Source: Clostridia bacterium (lineage in GTDB: Bacteria; Bacillota; Clostridia; Oscillospirales; CAG-382). Taken from it: a DNA stretch of 64,000 bases. Positions 11,358 through 17,621 of the stretch are shown here, piece by piece. Position numbers and translations under genes: made by a program. The stretch's first letter is position 1; each line of letters begins with the position of its first letter. Under the pieces are notes generated by a model. That model was not told where the DNA came from and did not search any database. It saw only the letters and a program-made list of their open reading frames with translations. The stretch lies in NCBI GenBank assembly GCA_017429165.1, contig JAFRPL010000007.1:62001-126000 (forward strand), in the 5' to 3' direction.

Positions 11358-12878
11358 TCAGTCTCCGCTGAAATAATCGACCGTCGCCTGCATCGCGCTT
11401 TCCATTTTGCCTGTCGAGGATTCGAGATACGATGTATAGTTGAACGAAGATCCGTTGCAGACCTCTGCGATGAAATCGCGGCAGCCGCCCCAGTTGAAGA
11501 TAGATCCGATGTCGTAGACGCGGGTCGAGAAGATGAGGTCGAGCATGTCGCTGTCTTCCTGGTCGCGCGCTTTCTGCAGTTTGAGTATACGCTCGTAGTA
11601 ATCGAATTTGACGGTACTTGTAGAAGCGGCGTTGAGCGCTTCGAGCATCAGCGCGGCTTTTTCGGGTTCGGGGTGGCTTGCGGGGATGACCACGCCGGTG
11701 GCGAAAATGACCGAAATATAGGTGTAGTATCTGTCCTGGTCCTTTGAATATTTCGGGGTTATGAGCATACCGAAATTGCAGTCGTACTGCGCCATATTGA
11801 GCACTTCTATAAGCGCGGTGCTCACGAACAGGGCGCCGTCGTTGCCTAGCCTGTCGCGCGTGGCGGCGTAGCATTCCTTAAAGCCGTCTGCCTGCGCCTG
11901 AGCGTTGAAGCCTTCGTCGTAAAGGACCTTGTCGTCGTGGAAAATATCGTACACCTTTTTGGCGACGGCGGCCTGCTTTTCGCCCGCGAACGCGAGCTCG
12001 GGTATGCCTTCGCTGTTCTTTTTGACGAATTTTTCGCCGGAGGCGATATAGAGCGAATTCGCGTAGTTCCAGTTATAGAAGAAGCCGATGGTGTCCTTGT
12101 ACGAAAGCCCTTCCACGCCGTCGTCGTCCTTGGTGACGGCGCGCGCCATTTCGAGCATCTTATCCATCGTCCAGTCGCCGCTTTCGACAAGCGCGTACGG
12201 GCTTTCGAGCCCGTTGCTGACGATAAGGTTCTTGTTGAAAATGAGTATGTGCGTGACGTCCATCGTCAGTAAGGAAAAGTCGCCGGTGGTCATATACAGC
12301 TTGCCGCCCAGCGAAAGGTCTTCGTCGGCGTTCTGATCCCAGTACGGGGCATTAAAATTGATGATATCGTCATAATCGTACAGGTTCAGGAACAGATCTT
12401 CCATGATGAGGGGCGCGCCCGTGGTGAGATACGGGCAGGCGATATCGAATTCCGGGATATCGAGCACCGCGTTGCGCAGAGCGGCCGTCATATTGTCGGT
12501 GCGGATCTCGGCTATTGTGCAGCCGAGTTTTTCTTCTATGAGGTTGTTCCTTTCGAGCACGGAACCGGCGATCTCGGCGCCTCTTTCCTCGTTGGGCATG
12601 ATCTCGACGGAACCGTATGAGTTCGACGCGCCGTTTTCCACAAGGAACGTTATCGTCTCGCCGTTGAGCGCGAGGTCATCGAGATGGTCGAGCGGCCCAC
12701 GCGAGACTTCCTCGGCGGAAGATTCGCCGGGAACGGAATCATCGGCGGACGCCGGTTCGGCGCTGCTTTCTCCGGCGGGCTGTTCGGAATTTTCATTGCC
12801 GCCGTTCGAGCAGGAAACCGCCAGAGAAACGGTAAGCAGTATCGCAAGGATGAGTGATATGATTTTGAGTTTTTTCAT
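11358..12878 (-). CDS. extracellular solute-binding lipoprotein
   Basis: A 506-residue lipoprotein: MKKLKIISLILAILLTVSLA then a lipobox (AVSC), a Ser/Glu/Ala-rich linker to about residue 55, and a two-lobe binding-protein-like body (ETITFLVENG, LIEEKLGCTIAEIRTDN, YDDIINFNAPYWDQNADEDL). Length and layout fit family 1-type sugar-binding proteins of ABC importers. No permease or ATPase gene is nearby, so it is an orphan. Start ATG 12878 has AGGAGG 5-6 nt upstream. It has its own consensus promoter (12910-12938), divergent from the DUF4434 gene, which suggests the two may be co-regulated. Exact ligand unknown. Confidence 0.8.
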   Translation of the reverse strand: MKKLKIISLILAILLTVSLAVSCSNGGNENSEQPAGESSAEPASADDSVPGESSAEEVSRGPLDHLDDLALNGETITFLVENGASNSYGSVEIMPNEERGAEIAGSVLERNNLIEEKLGCTIAEIRTDNMTAALRNAVLDIPEFDIACPYLTTGAPLIMEDLFLNLYDYDDIINFNAPYWDQNADEDLSLGGKLYMTTGDFSLLTMDVTHILIFNKNLIVSNGLESPYALVESGDWTMDKMLEMARAVTKDDDGVEGLSYKDTIGFFYNWNYANSLYIASGEKFVKKNSEGIPELAFAGEKQAAVAKKVYDIFHDDKVLYDEGFNAQAQADGFKECYAATRDRLGNDGALFVSTALIEVLNMAQYDCNFGMLITPKYSKDQDRYYTYISVIFATGVVIPASHPEPEKAALMLEALNAASTSTVKFDYYERILKLQKARDQEDSDMLDLIFSTRVYDIGSIFNWGGCRDFIAEVCNGSSFNYTSYLESSTGKMESAMQATVDYFSGD

Positions 12879-12909
12879 AAGTTGCCTCCTTGTGTTATCG
12901 TTCGATTCC

Positions 12910-12938
12910 CTTATAACACAAAACGCCGCAAAAGTCAA
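12910..12938 (-). promoter_or_regulatory. promoter of the solute-binding protein gene
   Basis: Minus strand TTGACT (12938-12933), 17 bp, TATAAG (12915-12910). Back-to-back with the promoter at 12958-12986; the two -35 boxes are only 19 bp apart. Confidence 0.8.
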
Positions 12939-12957
12939 TATAAAAATGGCGCCGCTA

Positions 12958-12986
12958 TTGACAACGGGGCGGGGTTATGCTAATAT
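12958..12986 (+). promoter_or_regulatory. promoter of the DUF4434 gene
   Basis: TTGACA (12958-12963), 17 bp, TAATAT (12981-12986), giving a leader of about 26 nt. Confidence 0.85.
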
Positions 12987-13018
12987 CTGCTTATAGAAAA
13001 AAAGCAGGGAGATCTATT

Positions 13019-13978
13019 ATGACAAACGGTATAAAGCCCATAACCGGCACATGGTTTTCGATCTACTGGAAAGACAGACGGCACTATTACTGGAACGGCG
13101 CCTGCCTTGAATACACCGATAAGCAATGGGAGGCGCTTATCGCCGACCTGCATTCCGCGGGCATGGAATACATCGTTATGTGCAACACGGTAGCGCTCGA
13201 CGGGCTAGCCGTGTTCAGATCGCGCTACGCGCCGATGGTCGATATGGCGGCGGAAGACCCGCTCGAGACCGTGATGTGCGCCTGCGACAGACTGGATATG
13301 AAACTGTTTATGTCCAACGACTATATCGGCGAGACCGCTTTCGGCACGCTGATGAAGCCGGAAAACGTGAAACTGCGCGAGCTTTTGATGGAAGAGCTCG
13401 CCGAAAAATACGCGCACCACAAATCCTTTTACGGCTGGTACTGGGCGAACGAATCGTGGCTTTCGCCGTATTTTCAGGAAGATTTCATAGAATACATCAA
13501 CGCTTCGTCGCGCCATGCGCGCCTGCTCACGCCCGACGCGAAGATACTCACGGCGCCGTACGGAACTTCCAGCGCGGTATGCGACGATAGATTCGTGCGC
13601 CAGCTCGACAAGCTGGACGTGGACATAATAGCGTATCAGGACACGGTCGGCTGCTACGCAACGGATATAGCCGGCTCCGAGCGCGCGTTCGCCGAACTGC
13701 GCAAAGCGCACGACAGAGTTCCCCGCATAGCCCTTTGGGCGGACGTGGAGACTTTCACCTGGGAAGGACGTCCCAACGATCAGGCGACGCCGCTCATACC
13801 CGCCGAATTCCCGCGCCTCGTTTCGCAGCTCAAGGCGGTATCGCCCTACGTCGACCGCACGCTGGTGTTCATCTTCCAGGGATTGTTTTCCAACCCGGAT
13901 TCCATCGCCCACACCGGTTACGACAAGGCGGCGAAATACTGGAACGAATACACAACTTGGCTCAAAACGAACAAATAA
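13019..13978 (+). CDS. DUF4434 domain protein (TIM-barrel, glycosidase-like)
   Basis: A 319-residue protein without signal peptide. It matches the DUF4434 type: ITGTWFSIYWKDRRHYYW at the start, LHSAGMEYIVMCNTV, FYGWYWANESW, PRIALWADVETFTWEG and VFIFQGLFSNP. Acidic residues at strand ends (NESW, DVETF) look like a glycoside-hydrolase-type barrel, but no activity is established for the family. ATG 13019 has AGGGAG 7 nt upstream. It is monocistronic, with a consensus promoter and a strong terminator, and lies divergent from an orphan sugar-binding-type lipoprotein; a role in carbohydrate use is an inference from that pairing. Confidence 0.82.
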   Translation: MTNGIKPITGTWFSIYWKDRRHYYWNGACLEYTDKQWEALIADLHSAGMEYIVMCNTVALDGLAVFRSRYAPMVDMAAEDPLETVMCACDRLDMKLFMSNDYIGETAFGTLMKPENVKLRELLMEELAEKYAHHKSFYGWYWANESWLSPYFQEDFIEYINASSRHARLLTPDAKILTAPYGTSSAVCDDRFVRQLDKLDVDIIAYQDTVGCYATDIAGSERAFAELRKAHDRVPRIALWADVETFTWEGRPNDQATPLIPAEFPRLVSQLKAVSPYVDRTLVFIFQGLFSNPDSIAHTGYDKAAKYWNEYTTWLKTNK

Positions 13979-13987
13979 ACGCAAACG

Positions 13988-14018
13988 AAAAAAGCCGTCC
14001 GCAGGGACGGCTTTTTTT
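13988..14018. terminator. bidirectional terminator
   Basis: Perfect 9-bp stem (13992-14000 with 14005-14013), GCAG loop, A-tract on one side and TTTTTTTATTTTTT on the other. It serves the DUF4434 gene (plus) and cdd (minus), which converge here. Confidence 0.95.
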
Positions 14019-14400
14019 ATTTTTTGAAATCGAATCTTCCGGGCAAAAGCTCGCCTAAAGTGAACGTGACGGGCTTGCCGTTTTCTTCAAGATAGATCTT
14101 GAAGTTTTTGCCGCAGAATTCGCTCATCACCTGGCGGCACACGCCGCACGGGAAACACAGATCGGTATTCCCGACTATCGCCATGGCGGAAAACTCGCGT
14201 TCGCCTTCCGATACCGCCTTGAAGAGCGCGGTGCGCTCGGCGCAGACCGTGGCGGAAAACGACGCGTTTTCTATGTTGCAGCCGGTATATACTTTTCCGC
14301 TTTTGCAAAGCAGCGCGGCGCCGACTTTAAAGCCCGAATACGGCGAATACGAAAACGCCTGCGCTTCCTTAGCCGCCTTTATAAGCTGTCTGCCGGTCAT
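14017..14400 (-). CDS. cdd: cytidine deaminase
   Basis: Converts (deoxy)cytidine to (deoxy)uridine in pyrimidine salvage. The 127-residue protein has YSPYSGFKVGAAL, the zinc site CAERTAL with catalytic Glu, and PCGVCRQ supplying the other two zinc Cys; this is the short tetrameric type. I start it at ATG 14400, one nt after the deoC stop, with AGGAAG about 9 nt upstream inside deoC; an in-frame TTG at 14421 has no ribosome site. Coupled to deoC, whose enzyme degrades the deoxyribose phosphate released in nucleoside salvage. Confidence 0.96.
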   Translation of the reverse strand: MTGRQLIKAAKEAQAFSYSPYSGFKVGAALLCKSGKVYTGCNIENASFSATVCAERTALFKAVSEGEREFSAMAIVGNTDLCFPCGVCRQVMSEFCGKNFKIYLEENGKPVTFTLGELLPGRFDFKK

Positions 14401-14401
14401 A

Positions 14402-15064
14402 TCAGTCCACTTCCTTTGCAAGCAATTTCACAAGCGCGCTGGTCCCCAGGCGCGACGCGCCCAGATCCAGATACGTTTCGGCGTCTTCGACGCTGCGTAT
14501 GCCGCCCGCGGCTTTGACCGACTTGCCCGTGCATTCGCGCACCAGCAGACTGACGTCCCCGGGCGTGGCGCCGTGTTTAGAAAAGCCTGTGGAAGTCTTT
14601 ATAAAATCGGCGTCCGAAGCGGCGACCGCCTTGCAAGCCAGTACTTTTTGCTCTTCGGTGAGCAGGCAGGTCTCTATTATGACTTTGAGCAGCTTTCCGC
14701 CGCACGCGGCTTTGACCGCATTGATCTCTTCGACGGCGGCCTTGACGTTGCCGCTGACTATATGGCTTATGTTTATGACCATATCTATCTCGTCGGCGCC
14801 GTCCGCTACCGCCTGAGCCGTTTCGAACACCTTGGTCTGCGTGGTCGAATAGCCGTTAGGGAACCCTATGACGGTACAGATCGCCAGTTTGCCGCAAACA
14901 TAGTCGCTCGCCTGTTTGACGAAACACGCGGGTATGCACACCGAAGCGGTGCGGTATCTCATGCCCTCGTCGCAGAGCGCGCGTATATCTTGCCACACGG
15001 AAGTCTGTTTGAGATCGGTGTGATCGCAATGCGAAAGAATGTATTCCGCGGAATATTTGCGCAT
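14402..15064 (-). CDS. deoC: deoxyribose-phosphate aldolase
   Basis: Splits 2-deoxyribose-5-phosphate to glyceraldehyde-3-phosphate and acetaldehyde. The 220-residue protein shows CTVIGFPNGYS, ADEIDMVINI, the Schiff-base segment DFIKTSTGF (Lys) and VKAAGGIR. Start ATG 15064 has AAAGGAG 8 nt upstream. No promoter is visible between it and the rpsU terminator, so deoC-cdd may depend on read-through from rpsU or on a weak promoter I cannot see. Confidence 0.97.
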   Translation of the reverse strand: MRKYSAEYILSHCDHTDLKQTSVWQDIRALCDEGMRYRTASVCIPACFVKQASDYVCGKLAICTVIGFPNGYSTTQTKVFETAQAVADGADEIDMVINISHIVSGNVKAAVEEINAVKAACGGKLLKVIIETCLLTEEQKVLACKAVAASDADFIKTSTGFSKHGATPGDVSLLVRECTGKSVKAAGGIRSVEDAETYLDLGASRLGTSALVKLLAKEVD

Positions 15065-15089
15065 GATAACAGCTCCTTTTTCAGCAAGT

Positions 15090-15118
15090 CAAAAAAAGTG
15101 GGCGTACGCTCACTTTTT
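15090..15118 (-). terminator. terminator after rpsU
   Basis: Stem AGTGAGCG/CGCCCACT with one wobble pair around 15097-15114, followed on the minus strand by TTTTTTT. It lies between rpsU and deoC, 10 nt after the rpsU stop. Confidence 0.85.
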
Positions 15119-15127
15119 AAGAACAGA

Positions 15128-15304
15128 TTATTTGTATTTTCTCTTGCGAGCGGCTTCGGCCTTTTTCTTGCGTTTGACGCTGGGTTTTTCGTAATGTTCT
15201 CTCTTACGCAGTTCCGAAGGAACGCCGCTTCTGAGGTAGGATCTCTTGAATCTTCTGATCGCGCTGTCTATGGATTCATTCTCCTTGACCTTGATTTCTG
15301 CCAT
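15128..15304 (-). CDS. rpsU: 30S ribosomal protein S21
   Basis: 58 residues: [20 protein letters not shown], ending in a Lys/Arg-rich tail ([15 protein letters not shown]). S21 sits near the anti-Shine-Dalgarno region of the 30S subunit. GGAGGGAGG lies 6-8 nt upstream of the ATG. It is monocistronic or leads deoC-cdd, with a perfect promoter at 15358-15386. Confidence 0.97.
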   Translation of the reverse strand: MAEIKVKENESIDSAIRRFKRSYLRSGVPSELRKREHYEKPSVKRKKKAEAARKRKYK

Positions 15305-15357
15305 TTGTTTTCCCTCCCTCCGCCTGTGGCGAGGATTTCTTTGAACTTTACGCGGTC

Positions 15358-15386
15358 ATTATAACACGGCCGCGTTTTTTTGTCAA
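15358..15386 (-). promoter_or_regulatory. rpsU promoter (full consensus)
   Basis: Minus strand TTGACA (15386-15381), 17 bp, TATAAT (15363-15358). It begins 12 bp after the rplT stop. Confidence 0.9.
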
Positions 15387-15398
15387 CCCGCTGCCTGT

Positions 15399-15752
15399 TT
15401 AAAGAGCGGCTTTGGCTTTGTCGACGAGCGACGCGAAAGCGTCTTTGTCGCTGACGGCGAGCTCGGCAAGCATTTTACGGTTGATGATGACGCCGGACTT
15501 TTTGAGACCGTTCATAAACCTGGAATAATTTATGCCGTTGACCTTGCACTGTGCGGATATTCTGGTGATCCAGAGAGCGCGGAAATCGCGTTTCTTCTGT
15601 TTTCTGCCCGCGAACGCGTAGTTGCCGGATTTCATTACGGCCTGTTTGGCCATCTTAAAGTGCTTACTCTTCGCACCCCAATAGCCTTTGGCGGCCTTTA
15701 AAAACTTTTTTCTTCTTTTTCTCGTGGTGAGAGCCGGTTTGATTCTTGCCAT
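15399..15752 (-). CDS. rplT: 50S ribosomal protein L20
   Basis: 117 residues, normal length: [52 protein letters not shown]20 is an early assembly protein and, in Firmicutes, the autoregulator of the infC-rpmI-rplT operon by binding its leader. It is the last gene of that operon, 20 nt after rpmI. No clear terminator follows. Confidence 0.98.
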   Translation of the reverse strand: MARIKPALTTRKRRKKFLKAAKGYWGAKSKHFKMAKQAVMKSGNYAFAGRKQKKRDFRALWITRISAQCKVNGINYSRFMNGLKKSGVIINRKMLAELAVSDKDAFASLVDKAKAAL

Positions 15753-15772
15753 TTTCTATACCTCCGACCGAA

Positions 15773-15970
15773 TTAAGAATAAGGGAGCAGACGCTTGAGA
15801 TCGTCCATTCTGGTGTCGCTGACGTAAGAAGCCTTACGGAGCTGTCTCTTGCGTTTGGAATCCTTGAGGCCGAGCTTGTGACGGCGGCCGCAATGGTTCA
15901 TTTTGACTTTTCCCGTGCCGGTCAGGCTGAAACGCTTAGCGCTGGCCTTGTGAGTTTTCATTTTTCCCAT
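15773..15970 (-). CDS. rpmI: 50S ribosomal protein L35
   Basis: 65 residues, MGKMKTHKASAKRFSLTGTG, matching the usual M(P/G)KMKTH start. Its first 35 nt overlap the 3' end of infC in a different frame, which is unusually long for this gene pair. The nearest ribosome site (AAAGGA) is about 12 nt upstream, so translational coupling to infC is likely. Confidence 0.97.
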   Translation of the reverse strand: MGKMKTHKASAKRFSLTGTGKVKMNHCGRRHKLGLKDSKRKRQLRKASYVSDTRMDDLKRLLPYS

Positions 15971-16508
15971 CTTTAGGTTTTCCTTTCTGGTTTTGATTTG
16001 CTTTATTAGGCGACACGATCATTATCATGTTGCGGCCTTCGAGCACCGGAGGTTTGTCGCAGGTGCCGAGTTCGCCGCAGGCGGCGCGGAAGCGCGCGAG
16101 AAGTTCGGTGCCGTGTTCGGTGTGCGCCATTTCGCGCCCCTTGAATTTTACCAGCACCTTGACTTTGTTGCCCTGTGTTAAAAAGCGTGTCGCATGATTG
16201 ACTTTGGTGTTGAAATCGTGTTCGCCTATGGTGCAGGTGAGCTGCAGCTCTTTAAGCTCCACGATCTGCTGTTTTTTGCGGTTTTCTTTTTCTTTCTTTT
16301 CGCGTTCAAAGCGATATTTGCCGAAATCCATGAGCTTGCACACCGGCGGCTTGGCGTCGGGCGCGATCTCGACCAGGTCGAGCCCGGCTTCGTCGGCTGC
16401 GCGGAGCGCCTCTTCGAGCTTGATGATACCGAGCTGGTTGCCTTCGGGATCGATAACGCGGACTTCGGGAGCCCTGATCTCTTCGTTGATCAATGCTTTT
16501 TTACTGAT
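15936..16508 (-). CDS. infC: translation initiation factor IF-3, probable ATC start
   Basis: IF-3 checks start-codon pairing on the 30S subunit. The conserved protein begins SKKALINEEIRAPEVRVID and continues through FGKYRFEREKKEKENRK and KGREMAHTEHG. No ATG lies at the proper start. GGAGG at 16521-16517 is 8 nt upstream of ATC at 16508, whereas the in-frame GTG at 16517 overlaps this ribosome site and cannot use it. So I call ATC, giving 190 residues. In E. coli and others infC starts at AUU and IF-3 represses its own synthesis through that rare codon; the same logic would hold here. The frame stays open upstream into the leader but this is not conserved sequence. Confidence 0.93.
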   Translation of the reverse strand: MSKKALINEEIRAPEVRVIDPEGNQLGIIKLEEALRAADEAGLDLVEIAPDAKPPVCKLMDFGKYRFEREKKEKENRKKQQIVELKELQLTCTIGEHDFNTKVNHATRFLTQGNKVKVLVKFKGREMAHTEHGTELLARFRAACGELGTCDKPPVLEGRNMIMIVSPNKANQNQKGKPKDGKNENSQGQR

Positions 16509-16586
16509 AGTGGACACCTCCAAGAAATTCCCCTGTTTTATAAGGGCGGCGCGCCGCGGGAACGGTTCCCGCTGAAAGCGGCGTTT

Positions 16587-16622
16587 AAAAACAAAAAAAC
16601 GTGCGGAAGCATAGTCCCGCAC
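16587..16622 (-). promoter_or_regulatory. attenuator hairpin in the infC leader (L20-leader type)
   Basis: On the minus strand GTGCGG...CCGCAC (ends 16622 and 16601) is followed by TTTTTTTGTTTT, a classic intrinsic terminator, yet it lies 79 nt upstream of the infC start and about 90 nt after the transcription start. Firmicutes infC-rpmI-rplT leaders are attenuated by L20; a GC-rich segment upstream (about 16630-16680) could form the competing antiterminator. Confidence 0.75.
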
Positions 16623-16715
16623 AGTCAAAAGCAGCCGATAAAACGGCCGTGCTATTGACCGCGCCTGCTCAAAGCGGCGGGTGAGAACAAAACGTTCTGC
16701 TTCCTTGTACTGCGT

Positions 16716-16744
16716 ATAATATCACACGAAACGCCTTTTGTCAA
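16716..16744 (-). promoter_or_regulatory. promoter of infC-rpmI-rplT
   Basis: Minus strand TTGACA (16744-16739), 17 bp, TATTAT (16721-16716). It gives a leader of about 200 nt. Confidence 0.88.
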
Positions 16745-16818
16745 GCGCTTTTTCAAAAAAAATATCACGTTTTTGCCTGTTTTTGAATAGAATTTATAAG
16801 AGAAAGGGTGTTTTTGCC

Positions 16819-17568
16819 ATGCCAACAGTATATCTGAGTCCTTCAACGCAGGAATACAACGAATATTACGACAAAAGCGGCAGCGAAGAATACTATATGA
16901 ACCTCATCGCGGACGCGATGGTCCCGCTGCTCGAACAGCGCGGGATAACCGTCAACCGCAATTCGCCCAATATGACCGCGAGCCAGTCGGCGGCTCAGTC
17001 GGCGTCGGGGGAAAACGGTCTGCATCTCGCCATCCATTCCAACGCCGCCGGCGTCGGCAACGCGGGCAACGTGCGCGGCGTGGACGTCTATCACTATACT
17101 CCGTCCCGCGAAGGAAAGCGCGCCGCCGAGATCATTGCGCGCAACATGCGGAACATATATCCCGACCCGGCGCTGGTGCGGGTGCTGGGCAACACCACGT
17201 TCGTGGAACTGCGCCGCACAAAAGCGCCCGCGGTGCTTATTGAAGTGGGCTACCACGACAATCCGGCGGACGCGGAATGGATAAAAGCCAACATAGACGC
17301 AATAGCCGGCGAGCTGGCCGACGCCGCGGCGGAATTCCTTGGCGCGGGCGATACGGTCCCGCCTTCCGGCTGCGCCGAACAGGCGACGGTCGATACCGGA
17401 GGCAGCCGCCTCAACTTACGGAATGCGCCTTCGTTCGACGGCGAGATAATCGGCAAACTGCCGGATGGCACCGCGGTGGGCGTGATCCGGCGCGAAGGCG
17501 CGTGGACGTACGTGGACCATTACGGCAAAAAAGGCTACGTTTATTCGCAGTACCTTACTTTGGACTGA
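16819..17568 (+). CDS. N-acetylmuramoyl-L-alanine amidase with C-terminal SH3 domain
   Basis: A 249-residue zinc amidase of the Amidase_3 type: residues about 1-180 with HLAIHSNA and VLIEVGYHDNPADAEW (catalytic Glu), although the first zinc ligands (usually a His in xxDPGHGG) are replaced by MPTVYLSPSTQEYNEY. Residues about 190-249 are a bacterial SH3 domain (LNLRNAPS, GTAVGVIRREGAWTYV) that binds cell wall. There is no signal peptide, as in phage endolysins and some spore enzymes. The ribosome site (AAAGGG) is 11 nt upstream of ATG 16819. It is a single gene, divergent from infC, with a terminator at 17579-17610. Confidence 0.85.
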   Translation: MPTVYLSPSTQEYNEYYDKSGSEEYYMNLIADAMVPLLEQRGITVNRNSPNMTASQSAAQSASGENGLHLAIHSNAAGVGNAGNVRGVDVYHYTPSREGKRAAEIIARNMRNIYPDPALVRVLGNTTFVELRRTKAPAVLIEVGYHDNPADAEWIKANIDAIAGELADAAAEFLGAGDTVPPSGCAEQATVDTGGSRLNLRNAPSFDGEIIGKLPDGTAVGVIRREGAWTYVDHYGKKGYVYSQYLTLD

Positions 17569-17578
17569 GAAAGAACGA

Positions 17579-17610
17579 GCGGAGGGCGTCTGCCCTCCGC
17601 TTTGTTTGTT
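17579..17610 (+). terminator. terminator after the amidase gene
   Basis: Perfect 9-bp stem (17579-17587 with 17592-17600), GTCT loop, then TTTGTTTGTT on the plus strand. On the minus strand it also lies after the OB-repeat gene (stop 17622) and may serve both. Confidence 0.85.
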
Positions 17611-17621
17611 ACTATGGCGTT

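Noticed and set aside
9328-11874. Upstream extension of the cotH frame to 11874
   Set aside because: The extra part runs antisense-like through the solute-binding gene and its terminator and ends at a clear signal peptide start with AGGAGG.
16685-16700. GAAC-GTTTT-GTTC in the infC leader as a LexA site
   Set aside because: The half-site spacing is 5 instead of 4, it lies downstream of the transcription start, and the gene is not an SOS gene; it is better explained as a small leader hairpin.
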